Shown here: one piece after another, positions 24,725-32,728 of the stretch
Layout of the letters: every line of letters begins with the position of its first letter
Position numbering within the stretch: position 1 is the first letter of the stretch
Source of the DNA: Polaribacter sp.
GTDB taxonomy: Bacteria; Bacteroidota; Bacteroidia; Flavobacteriales; Flavobacteriaceae
DNA length: 39,039 nucleotides
Assembly (NCBI GenBank): GCA_028336245.1
Contig: JAOKTT010000012.1
Coordinates: 1-39,039 of the forward strand
Reading direction: 5' to 3'
The notes under the pieces: generated by a model
Databases searched by the model: none
What the model was told of the DNA's origin: nothing
The model's input: only the letters and a program-made list of their open reading frames with translations
Translations under genes and position numbers: made by a program

Positions 24725-25753
24725 ATGTTAAAACCAGCATCTAAAAAACCTTTTCTACTTTTGTTCCTACTGCTCATGTTTTTATGCCTTTTAAACATAA
24801 GTTTGGGCTCTGTACCTATTCCTTTCCAAGAAATTTTAAACATCTTAACAGGAGGCATTGACACGAAAGAAAGTTGGCAAACAATCATTTTAAATTTTCG
24901 CTTACCAAAAGCAATTACAGCAATCTTAGTCGGTTCAGGTTTATCTGTTGCAGGACTATTGATGCAAACTTTCTTCAGAAATCCTTTAGCAGGGCCTTTT
25001 GTGCTCGGCATTTCTTCTGGCGCAAGTTTTGGAGTCGCTTTATTTATTTTAGGGAGTTCTCTTTTTAGTGGCTTTCTTATAACAAATTCAATTTCAAATT
25101 GGTCTTTGCCCATGGCTTCTAGTTTTGGTGCCTTTTTAGTTTTGTCGGCAGTCGTTATTGCAGCCAACAAAGTAAAAAATACGATGTCTATTTTAATAAT
25201 AGGACTTATGTTCGGCAGCCTAACTGCAGCTTTAATTAGTATTTTGTCTTATTTTAGTGAAGCATCACAAATTCAGCAATTCTTATTTTGGAGTTTTGGG
25301 AGTTTGGGCAACCTCTCGTGGAATGAACTGTTTATTTTTATAGCGGTTTACAGTATTGCAATCCTAGCAAGCATAGGCGTTATAAAACCATTAAACAGTT
25401 TGCTTTTAGGAGAAAATTATGCAAAAAGCGCAGGAATTAACATCAAGAAGAGCCGAAATATCATTTTATTAATTACAAGTGTTTTAACCGGAGTTATTAC
25501 CGCTTTTGCTGGGCCAATTGCATTTATTGGACTGGCAGTTCCGCACATTGCAAGAATAATTTTCAGTACCGCAAACCATAAAACATTAATTCCCGCAGTC
25601 CTCCTTTTAGGGGCTATTGTAATGTTAATTTGCGATACCATTTCCCAGCTACCTGCAAGTGAATTTACACTCCCTATAAATGCGATTACTTCTTTATTTG
25701 GTGCACCCGTTGTGATTTGGCTTTTAATTAGAAAAAAACAACTCTTTGTCTAG
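24725..25753 (+). CDS. FecCD-family ABC transporter permease (iron-siderophore, heme or cobalamin type)
   Basis: A 342-residue permease of the FecCD/BtuC family with about ten membrane helices. Visible family motifs are FRLPKAITAILVGSGLSVAGLLMQTFFRNPLAGPFVLGISSGA-type sequence (in pieces FRLPKAITAILVGSG, then FRNPLAGPFVLGISSGA) near residues 58-100. Others are SAGINIKKSR near 235-245, the ATPase-coupling loop, and AGPIAFIGLAVPHIAR near 262-277. It imports a metal-chelate substrate in concert with the ATPase gene that starts on the base after its stop codon. No periplasmic binding protein gene is adjacent, so the cargo cannot be set. Confidence 0.92.
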   Translation: MLKPASKKPFLLLFLLLMFLCLLNISLGSVPIPFQEILNILTGGIDTKESWQTIILNFRLPKAITAILVGSGLSVAGLLMQTFFRNPLAGPFVLGISSGASFGVALFILGSSLFSGFLITNSISNWSLPMASSFGAFLVLSAVVIAANKVKNTMSILIIGLMFGSLTAALISILSYFSEASQIQQFLFWSFGSLGNLSWNELFIFIAVYSIAILASIGVIKPLNSLLLGENYAKSAGINIKKSRNIILLITSVLTGVITAFAGPIAFIGLAVPHIARIIFSTANHKTLIPAVLLLGAIVMLICDTISQLPASEFTLPINAITSLFGAPVVIWLLIRKKQLFV

Positions 25754-26551
25754 ATGCTTGAAAATACTAAAAATATTATGCTACAAACCGAAGACCTTAC
25801 CATCGGATACGCTCAAAAAAAAGGAGACAAAATTGTCTTATCTAAAATAAACATCGCTATAGAAAGCGGAAAATTGATTAGTGTACTCGGAAAAAATGGC
25901 ATTGGAAAATCTACTCTTCTTAGAACACTTTCTAACGTACAAAAACCGATTTCTGGGGATGTATATTTCGAAGAAAAATCTTTACATAGCTATTCAGAAA
26001 ACGCGCTATCAAAAAAACTTAGCCTGGTATTAACAGAGCGCTTGCCGGAGAGTCAATTAACGGTTTTTGAATTAATTGCATTGGGAAGACAGCCGTACAC
26101 AAATTGGATAGACAGCTTATCTGCTGGTGACATAGAAAAAATTAATGCGGCAATGCGGCAAACGGAAATAACCCATTTAAAAAATGCACTTTTTTATGAA
26201 TTAAGCGACGGTCAACTACAACGTGTTTTAATCGCAAGGGCACTAGCACAAGATACTGCTGTAATCATTCTCGATGAGCCAACAGCACATTTAGACATGC
26301 ATCAAACGATTAATATTTTTGTTTTGTTGCAAAAGCTTGTAAAAGAAACCAATAAGACCATTATAATTTCCTCTCATGAAATTAATTTAGCATTAAAACT
26401 TTCAGATCAAATTATCCTAATGACAGAAAACAAGGTGCAGTTCGGTACTACAGCGGCCTTAATTTCACAAAGTGCATTTGACACTATCTTTCCTGATACC
26501 CTTCTTCAATTTGATAAAACCATAGAGCAGTTTGTAATTAAAAACTCCTAA
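25754..26551 (+). CDS. ABC transporter ATP-binding protein, partner of the FecCD-type permease
   Basis: A 265-residue ATPase. Walker A is GKNGIGKSTLLR near residues 48-59. The Q-loop region follows. The signature, in slightly unusual form, is LSDGQLQRVLIARALAQ near 150-166 (LSDGQ rather than LSGGQ). Walker B is VIILDEPTAHLD near 170-181, and the switch histidine is in IIISSHEINLALK near 200. It belongs to the FepC/BtuD/HmuV group that energises FecCD permeases. Its ATG directly abuts the permease stop (zero spacing), so the two are translated from one message. An internal ATG eight codons in is a possible alternative start. Confidence 0.93.
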   Translation: MLENTKNIMLQTEDLTIGYAQKKGDKIVLSKINIAIESGKLISVLGKNGIGKSTLLRTLSNVQKPISGDVYFEEKSLHSYSENALSKKLSLVLTERLPESQLTVFELIALGRQPYTNWIDSLSAGDIEKINAAMRQTEITHLKNALFYELSDGQLQRVLIARALAQDTAVIILDEPTAHLDMHQTINIFVLLQKLVKETNKTIIISSHEINLALKLSDQIILMTENKVQFGTTAALISQSAFDTIFPDTLLQFDKTIEQFVIKNS

Positions 26552-26576
26552 CCCCAAAACAAGGCTAACTTTTTGT

Positions 26577-26584
26577 TACTTTTG
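26577..26584 (+). promoter_or_regulatory. Possible -7 element for the M28 peptidase gene
   Basis: TACTTTTG matches TAnnTTTG, 37 bases before the preferred ATG at 26622 and 7 bases before an upstream in-frame ATG. No TTG box at the right spacing is seen. Confidence 0.35.
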
Positions 26585-26621
26585 AGAACAAATGATATTA
26601 AACAAAACATGTATTAAAACG

Positions 26622-27671
26622 ATGAAAAAAACACTTTATATTGCAAGTACCGTCGCATTTTTGGCTTGCGGCCCAATTAAAAACACTCCAAAAGAAGCAG
26701 AGAACATAGATCAAGCTGCAAAATATGCTTCCTCTATAACGGCTAAAGATTTAGGAAAGCACTTATTTATTTATGCATCAGACGAATTTGAAGGTAGAAA
26801 TACAGGAGAGCCTGGACAGAAAAAAGCCGTTGAATATTTAAAAGATTTTTACATCTCTGAAGACATTAGCACTCCTCTAGGCGGCAATGACTATTTTCAG
26901 GAAGTATCTGGAGATTGGTTAACCAAAAACTCAAGAGAAACATTAAAAGACTCTGAAAATGTAGTTGCTTTTATCAAAGGAAGTGAAAAACCAGACGAAA
27001 TCATAGTAATTTCAGCACATCTAGATCACGAAGGTATTAAAGATGGGGAAATTTATAATGGAGCCGACGATGATGGCTCGGGTACTGTAGCAATCTTAGA
27101 AATTGCCCAAGCTTTCCAAATGGCTGCAAAAGCAGGAAAAGGACCAAAGCGCTCTATTTTATTCTTACATGTCACAGGTGAAGAGAAAGGGCTGTTAGGC
27201 TCAAAATACTATACAGATGTAGCACCTTTATTTCCTTTAAAAAACACCGTTTGTAATTTAAACATAGACATGATTGGTAGAATAGATGACCGACACAAAG
27301 CAGATCCTAATTTTGTGTACTTAATCGGTTCAGATAAATTAAGTACGGAATTACACCAGATATCTGAAGCTGCAAATAAGAAGTACACGAAAATAAATTT
27401 GGATTATAAATATAATGACGAGAACGATCCAAATAAATTCTACTACAGATCCGATCATTATAATTTTGCTAAAAACAATGTACCAGTTATCTTTTACTTC
27501 AACGGTACACATGAAGACTACCATCAACCTTCTGATACCCCAGACAAAATAAACTATAATTTATTGGAGAATAGAGCACGTTTAATTTTTCATACTGCAT
27601 GGGAAGTTGCAAACATGGACAAAAGAATTATAGCCGACAAAGCAGTCGTAAAAGGAGCAGCAGCAGAATAA
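26622..27671 (+). CDS. M28-family metallopeptidase lipoprotein
   Basis: A predicted aminopeptidase-type zinc peptidase of 349 residues, anchored as a lipoprotein (MKKTLYIASTVAFLAC, cysteine at residue 16). Dinuclear zinc ligands are visible in order: SAHLDHEG (His and following Asp) near 131-138, NGADDDGSGTVAILE near 148-162, the catalytic TGEEKGLLGSKYY near 186-198, LNIDMIGR near 216-223, and the last histidine in DYHQPSDTPDKI near 297-308. A frame ten codons longer exists, but the lipoprotein signal is cleaner from the ATG at 26622. It follows the ABC transporter by about 70 bases and ends in a strong terminator. Substrate unknown. Confidence 0.9.
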   Translation: MKKTLYIASTVAFLACGPIKNTPKEAENIDQAAKYASSITAKDLGKHLFIYASDEFEGRNTGEPGQKKAVEYLKDFYISEDISTPLGGNDYFQEVSGDWLTKNSRETLKDSENVVAFIKGSEKPDEIIVISAHLDHEGIKDGEIYNGADDDGSGTVAILEIAQAFQMAAKAGKGPKRSILFLHVTGEEKGLLGSKYYTDVAPLFPLKNTVCNLNIDMIGRIDDRHKADPNFVYLIGSDKLSTELHQISEAANKKYTKINLDYKYNDENDPNKFYYRSDHYNFAKNNVPVIFYFNGTHEDYHQPSDTPDKINYNLLENRARLIFHTAWEVANMDKRIIADKAVVKGAAAE

Positions 27672-27693
27672 ATTCTGTAATTTTCCTATGATT

Positions 27694-27723
27694 AAAACCA
27701 AGCTTTCGCTTGGTTTTTTTTTG
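27694..27723. terminator. Intrinsic terminator between the M28 peptidase and msrA genes
   Basis: A perfect 10-base stem, AAAACCAAGC with GCTTGGTTTT, around a TTTC loop is followed by a T-run. The A-run on the left side may also serve leftward msrA. Confidence 0.88.
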
Positions 27724-27736
27724 TTACAAAAATGTC

Positions 27737-28399
27737 TTAATGTTTCTCGCTTTTCAAAAGCGCCGGAAACTTCTTTTTAAACTTGTTTAATCTTGGCACG
27801 GAAACCGCTTTTACATAGCTTTGGTTTGGGTTTCTTCGCTCATAGTCTTGGTGGTACGCTTCCGCTTTATAAAACTTTGTAAATGCTGTCACTTCTGTTG
27901 CAATCTTGCGTTTATACACAGTAGCACTTAATTTTTCAATTGTCTCCTCGATAATTTTCTTTTCTTGTACGGTGTTATAAAAAGCAATGGAACGGTATTG
28001 TGTGCCATAATCTGGGTGCTGGCCGTTGACCGTAGTTGGATTGTGAGAACCAAAGAAAACAGTCACTAAGGTTTCAAAACTTACTTTTTCAGGATTGTAG
28101 TACACTGCTACCGTTTCTGAATGCCCTGTTTTTCCAGTCCCTATTTTAGCGTAAGTTGGATTCAATGTTTTTCCTCCAGCATAGCCTGAAACCGCCTCCT
28201 CTACTCCAATTAAACTCTCAAAAATAGCTTCTACACACCAAAAGCAACCACTGGCAAAATAGGCGACTTTGATACCCTCTTGCGGAACATATACTTGCTT
28301 CTCAATATCTTTTTCGCTTTCTTTTTTATCTGTAAAACCAAAACAAGAAACCAACATTATCAAACAAATGACTACTAAACCTCCTTTTATAATTTTCAT
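27737..28399 (-). CDS. msrA: Peptide-methionine (S)-S-oxide reductase, lipoprotein form
   Basis: Repairs oxidised methionine (S-sulfoxide) in proteins. The catalytic motif GCFWCVEAIFESLIGV is near residues 51-66, with GHSETVAVYYNPEKVSFETL near 92-111, PDYGTQYRSIAFY near 129-141 and AYHQDYERRNP near 180-190. The N-terminus is a lipoprotein signal (MLVSC, cysteine 19), placing the enzyme in the envelope rather than the cytoplasm. The only cysteines are C12, the lipidated C19 and the two in GCFWC; the C-terminal resolving cysteines found in many MsrA proteins are absent. No msrB is fused or adjacent. It is divergent from dnaX. Confidence 0.94.
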   Translation of the reverse strand: MKIIKGGLVVICLIMLVSCFGFTDKKESEKDIEKQVYVPQEGIKVAYFASGCFWCVEAIFESLIGVEEAVSGYAGGKTLNPTYAKIGTGKTGHSETVAVYYNPEKVSFETLVTVFFGSHNPTTVNGQHPDYGTQYRSIAFYNTVQEKKIIEETIEKLSATVYKRKIATEVTAFTKFYKAEAYHQDYERRNPNQSYVKAVSVPRLNKFKKKFPALLKSEKH

Positions 28400-28714
28400 C
28401 CTTTCATGTATTAATATATATTCATAGAAAACAAAAACGTGCTAACAACGTCTTTTGCCATTGCACTGGACTCTGATAGTAAAGGTTCTATAAATCCTAA
28501 GCACAGAGCACCCTGCAAAATTACGTATCTTTTTACAGTTGTTTACAACTTTAGCATTTTGTTAAGAAACCTTTTTGCTTAAAAGGGTTCAGATAGTTAT
28601 TTTTGTTGGAGTAATTTAAGAACATTCTGTGTTCTATAGATTCCTTGGAAGTAAGGTTCATATGCCTCTCTTACCTGTACTCGAAGAAATAATTAAATTA
28701 GTACGTACCTTTTA
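28400..28714. other. Divergent intergenic region between msrA and dnaX
   Basis: About 315 bases containing the dnaX promoter and a 17-codon leader frame. The left third (28439-28530) is GC-richer, begins GTGCTAACAACG, and shows no coding frame or strong hairpin. Confidence 0.5.
28575..28605 (+). promoter_or_regulatory. Bacteroidota-type promoter for dnaX
   Basis: TTG (28575-28577), a 20-base spacer, then TATTTTTG (28598-28605). It predicts a leader of about 100 bases before dnaX. Confidence 0.65.
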
Positions 28715-28715
28715 A
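28662..28715 (+). other. 17-codon leader ORF whose stop overlaps the dnaX start
   Basis: ATG at 28662, preceded by AAGG at a Shine-Dalgarno-like distance, opens a frame (MPLLPVLEEIIKLVRTF) that ends TAA at 28713-28715. The dnaX ATG begins on the last base (TAATG). The layout suggests translational coupling. The peptide itself has no known family and could be chance. Confidence 0.3.
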
Positions 28716-30442
28716 TGGAGCATTTTATAGTATCAGCGCGTAAATACCGTCCAAAAAACTTTCAGGAGGTTGTTGGGCAACAAGCCATAACAAATACGTT
28801 AGAAAATGCAATAAAAAACAATCACTTAGCACAAGCTTTATTATTTACAGGTCCTCGTGGTGTTGGTAAAACCTCGTGCGCGAGAATTTTAGCAAAAAAA
28901 ATAAATCAACAAGACACAGAAAACGCTGAAGAAGAAGATTTTGCTTTTAATATTTTTGAATTGGATGCCGCTTCTAATAATTCTGTTGATGACATTAGAA
29001 GCTTAACAGATCAGGTTCGAATTCCGCCACAAACAGGTAAATACAAGGTGTACATCATAGATGAAGTACACATGTTGTCACAAGCAGCATTTAATGCCTT
29101 TTTAAAAACACTGGAAGAGCCCCCGGCACATGCAATATTTATTTTAGCAACTACCGAAAAACATAAAATAATTCCTACAATTTTATCTCGCTGTCAAATT
29201 TTTGATTTCAAAAGAATTGGTGTCCTAGATGCTAAAAACTATCTCAAAAAAATTAGTGAGAAAGAGAATATTATCGCAGAAGACGATGCCTTGCATATTA
29301 TTGCTCAAAAGGCAGATGGTGCAATGCGAGACGCCCTGTCTATTTTTGACAGAGTTGTTAGTTTTTCTGGAAAAAACCTAACAAGAGAAGCAGTTACGGA
29401 AAACCTAAATGTATTGGATTACGATACCTATTTTGGGATGACAGATTTGCTGTTGGACAATAAAATACCAGAGGTATTAAATGCTTTTAACGTGGTCTTG
29501 AGCAAGGGTTTTGAGGGCCATCATTTTATAAATGGACTGGCAAGTCACTTCAGAGACCTCTTAGTTGCTAAAGACAAAGCCACGTTAGATTTATTAGAAG
29601 TTGGTGACAGCGCTAAAAAGAAGTATTTAACACAAGCCACTAGAGCCAGTATTCCTTTCTTGCTGCAAGCCATACAAAAAGCAAATGATTGCGACTTAAA
29701 TTATCGCGCTTCTAAAAATCAACGTTTACTGGTGGAGCTAACGATCATGCAGATTGCCTCTATCACTTTTGATGGAGAAAAAAAAAAACCAGCTAACTAC
29801 ATAATTCCAGCTACCTTTTTCCAAGCACTTTCGCCATTAAAGAAAAAAACTACTGCTGTAATTACTACCAAACCAGAAGAGATAGCAACCCCCATAGTTA
29901 CCGAGCCAAAACCTGAAATTCAAAAAACGGTTGTTGAGAAATCTGCAGTTCAAAAACCCATTCTAAAAAATGTAGGCCGTCTAAACACAAAACCTAGCAA
30001 GTATTCCTTAAAAGGATTCCATCAGCAAAAGGAAGTTAAAAAAACGGTGGTGGAAGAGAATTTTGACCAACATCCAAAAACTACTTTTACCGAAGAAAAA
30101 CTGCAAGAACTCTGGAAAGCATATGTTGCGCTATTAAATTCAAAAGGAGAACGAAGTATGGCCTCTATTGTAGGTACAGATATTCCTTCCTTAGGAACTG
30201 ACTATAAAATTACATTTACTGTCCCCAATAAGTTAATGGAAGATCAATTCAAAAAAGGAAGGCCTGGATTAATGAAGTTCCTTCGAGCGCAATTAAACAA
30301 TTATGGGATTTCAATAGTGGTGGAACTAAATGAAGCCATTGAGAAAAAATTTGCTTATACCCCGCAAGAAAAATATAATAAACTAAAAGAAAAAAATCCT
30401 CTTCTCGAGAAATTACGTCAGGCTTTTGAATTGGACCTATAA
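28715..30442 (+). CDS. dnaX: DNA polymerase III subunits gamma and tau
   Basis: AAA+ clamp-loader ATPase that loads the beta clamp and organises the replisome. The N-terminal SARKYRPKNFQEVVGQ is the family opening. Walker A is FTGPRGVGKTSCARIL near residues 44-59, Walker B IIDEVHMLS near 113-121, sensor 1 ILATTEKHK near 145-153, and the SRC motif LSRCQIF near 159. The four-cysteine zinc module between Walker A and ELDAASNN is missing and replaced by an acidic loop (QQDTENAEEEDF), as I recall for other Flavobacteriia. Residues about 365-450 are a Lys/Thr/Glu/Pro-rich linker leading to a tau-like C-terminal domain. No obvious slippery A-run frameshift site was established. Confidence 0.95.
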   Translation: MEHFIVSARKYRPKNFQEVVGQQAITNTLENAIKNNHLAQALLFTGPRGVGKTSCARILAKKINQQDTENAEEEDFAFNIFELDAASNNSVDDIRSLTDQVRIPPQTGKYKVYIIDEVHMLSQAAFNAFLKTLEEPPAHAIFILATTEKHKIIPTILSRCQIFDFKRIGVLDAKNYLKKISEKENIIAEDDALHIIAQKADGAMRDALSIFDRVVSFSGKNLTREAVTENLNVLDYDTYFGMTDLLLDNKIPEVLNAFNVVLSKGFEGHHFINGLASHFRDLLVAKDKATLDLLEVGDSAKKKYLTQATRASIPFLLQAIQKANDCDLNYRASKNQRLLVELTIMQIASITFDGEKKKPANYIIPATFFQALSPLKKKTTAVITTKPEEIATPIVTEPKPEIQKTVVEKSAVQKPILKNVGRLNTKPSKYSLKGFHQQKEVKKTVVEENFDQHPKTTFTEEKLQELWKAYVALLNSKGERSMASIVGTDIPSLGTDYKITFTVPNKLMEDQFKKGRPGLMKFLRAQLNNYGISIVVELNEAIEKKFAYTPQEKYNKLKEKNPLLEKLRQAFELDL

Positions 30443-30776
30443 AAGATTACATTCCAAAGAACTGTTGCTATAAATTTATAGAACTCCTTCCCACACCATT
30501 GTTTTCCGTAAATATATTCTTCTTTTAAAATTTTTTAGGACTTACTCAAGAATACCAGCTATTGTTTGCAAGAAGTACTTGCTAATAAAAAAAATGACGT
30601 TCCTAGAAAAAGGAAATTATAAACTGTATCCTTTTAGCGAAGTACTTAAGAATAACAATCTCTTTTTTCGTCATACAGTTTAAAAAGGCAAAATAACCAC
30701 AAGAAAACACTGTTCAAATTTTAGATTTGTGTGCATATTTTCAGAGATAATTACTGCTATAAAAAAATCGAAAAAC
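30443..30776. other. Intergenic region between dnaX and the antiporter gene, no supported gene
   Basis: Some 330 bases between convergent 3' ends. An open frame on the plus strand runs from 30474 to 30683, but its only ATG (30594) would give just 29 residues of unremarkable sequence. No clear terminator hairpin is seen on either strand. Confidence 0.4.
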
Positions 30777-32606
30777 CTATTTCTCTTTGATGAATAGCTC
30801 TTTCCCTAAATAAGACAAAGTTAAGTTTTCTTTCGCTTCTGATGTGTTTTCAAACTCTGGTATCAAATAAATTCCTTCTCCTTTCTCAATAAACAATGGA
30901 ATCGATTTTTCCTCCTTAGAAAATAATTCCAAAATATTGTTATAGGCTGCCGCTGTTTTAATCTCAACTTCTAGAATCGCAGGGTTTTCTCGATACGCTT
31001 CGCTCAAATTAATATAATCATCATTCGGTGTAAAAAAGTTTTTTCTTTCTGATTCTGTAGCTTCTGAAATTTCTTTAGACGAAGCTAGTTTATAGGAACC
31101 ATGTTCTCCAAAAGCCGTTGAAAGACTATTTAAAGCATCTTTATTAACCATATCACTACCCGTTAAAGCGATTAAATAACCAACGTCATTCAATTCAATA
31201 TTATCAGTTAGCGTATCATCATAAATATCAATTTGCAACGCTTCTAAGCCATCCTTTTCCGCTAGTTCTATAAAATTCTTATTAGAATCAATTAAAATGA
31301 CTCTCTTTCCTTTATCCTTTAAATAATTTGCAATTAACCGTGTTGCACCTGAAGCCCCTACAAATAAAATTGAATCTGAATTTTTTAAGAAGACGCCTAC
31401 CATCTTAGCAAACATTCTTGCAGTAGTCGCATTCAATAAAACGGTTCCAAGAACAATCATAAAGACCAAGGGTGTAATATATTCTGCACCTGCTACTCCA
31501 TGTTTTAATAATTTGCCTCCAAATAAAGAAGCAATACCAGCTGCTACAATTCCTCTTGGCCCTACCCAACTTATAAATATTTTTTCATTTAATTTTAATT
31601 TGGAATTAAAGGTACTCGCAAATACGGCTAAAGGCCTAATAACAAAAACTACAATAGCAAATAGTGCTGCTGTTTTCCATGTATATAACAACATTAATTC
31701 AGCCATGTTAATATTTGCAGCCAATAAAATAAATAAAATAGAAATTAATAGGATACTTAAAGACTCTTTAAAATAGAGTAACTCTTTTAAGTTTTTTACT
31801 TTACTGTTTCCTAAAACCATTCCCATAACAACCACGGCTAAAAGGCCTGATTCATGTGCAAAAACCTCAGACTCTACAAATACTAATAAAACAGTTGATA
31901 GCGAAACTACATTTAATAAATAATGTGGAATCAGTTTTTTGTTAATGGCATAGGCCAATGCGTGTGCAAATGTGAAGCCAAAACTTGTTCCAAATAAAAG
32001 AATTTTTCCAAACTCCATTAAAGCTGTTTTTGTAAATCCACCACCACCACCAACGCTAATAAACTCAAAAACTAAAACGGCCACCAAAGCCCCTATTGGA
32101 TCTATTAAGATTCCTTCCCATTTTAAAACCGTAGATACATCTTTCTTAAGTGGAATATTTCTTAAAATTGGCGTTATTACAGTGGGTCCGGTTACAATAA
32201 TTAATCCTGCAAATAGAAAAGAAATCTCCCAACCTAAATTAAAGATATAGTGTGTTACAATTCCAGCACCTAAAAAAGTAATTGCAGCACCCAAAGTAAT
32301 TAGTTTTGTAATTACTGGACCTACATTTTTAATTTCACTTCTTTTTAAAGTTAAGCCACCTTCAAAAAGTATGATACTTATTGCTAAAGAAACAAAATAA
32401 TACAAACCATCTCCTGGAAATAAGCCTTTTGAACCATTCCAAACTGGCTCAATCCATTTAGAGCCGTTATCACTTAAGTAAGCTGCGGCTATTGGACCAA
32501 CTAGCAAACCAATTAAAATTAAAGGTAAAATTGCTGGAATTTTAAATTTCCAAGCAACCCATTGTGCTAAAATTCCTAAAATGATAATCCCCGCTAATTC
32601 TAACAT
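30777..32606 (-). CDS. CPA1/NhaP-type cation:proton antiporter with C-terminal nucleotide-binding domain
   Basis: A 609-residue inner-membrane protein. Residues 1 to about 395 form a hydrophobic antiporter domain with about twelve helices. It contains AGLIIVTGPTVITPILRNIPLK near 135-156 (the TGP-T-P discontinuous-helix motif), a WEGILIDPIGALVAVLVFE stretch carrying the ion-binding Asp, and WVGPRGIVAAGIASLFG near 340-356, as in sodium/proton antiporters. Residues about 405-525 form a Rossmann RCK/TrkA-N-like domain (ILFVGASGATRLIANYLKDKG, then VILIDSNKNFIELAEKDG) that probably binds NAD(H) or another nucleotide and gates activity. A further 80-residue C-terminal part follows. It likely exports Na+ or K+ for H+. 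It is divergent from the Usp-SulP operon. Confidence 0.9.
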   Translation of the reverse strand: MLELAGIIILGILAQWVAWKFKIPAILPLILIGLLVGPIAAAYLSDNGSKWIEPVWNGSKGLFPGDGLYYFVSLAISIILFEGGLTLKRSEIKNVGPVITKLITLGAAITFLGAGIVTHYIFNLGWEISFLFAGLIIVTGPTVITPILRNIPLKKDVSTVLKWEGILIDPIGALVAVLVFEFISVGGGGGFTKTALMEFGKILLFGTSFGFTFAHALAYAINKKLIPHYLLNVVSLSTVLLVFVESEVFAHESGLLAVVVMGMVLGNSKVKNLKELLYFKESLSILLISILFILLAANINMAELMLLYTWKTAALFAIVVFVIRPLAVFASTFNSKLKLNEKIFISWVGPRGIVAAGIASLFGGKLLKHGVAGAEYITPLVFMIVLGTVLLNATTARMFAKMVGVFLKNSDSILFVGASGATRLIANYLKDKGKRVILIDSNKNFIELAEKDGLEALQIDIYDDTLTDNIELNDVGYLIALTGSDMVNKDALNSLSTAFGEHGSYKLASSKEISEATESERKNFFTPNDDYINLSEAYRENPAILEVEIKTAAAYNNILELFSKEEKSIPLFIEKGEGIYLIPEFENTSEAKENLTLSYLGKELFIKEK

Positions 32607-32728
32607 TTTTTTATTTTTTTGAGTAAATTTAACAATCTTTGATCAGCATCAAAATAAATTTTATTGTTTTTTTATTTCTTTTAAAGTTCGCTATATTGTC
32701 CCTATTAATTCAACTTTAAATACCAACC

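Noticed and set aside
24679-25170. A 163-codon minus-strand frame over the start of the FecCD permease gene
   Set aside because: Shadow of the permease gene: Lys/Pro-rich composition typical of the reverse of hydrophobic codons, with no family features.
28439-28546. GTGCTAACAACG with a weakly inverted GTTGTTTAC about 90 bases later, reminiscent of ends of intergenic inverted elements in Flavobacteria
   Set aside because: The arms differ at two positions of nine and no internal stem was found; similarity to known elements is from memory only.
30474-30683. A 70-codon open frame after dnaX
   Set aside because: Its only ATG yields 29 residues without ribosome binding site or family resemblance.
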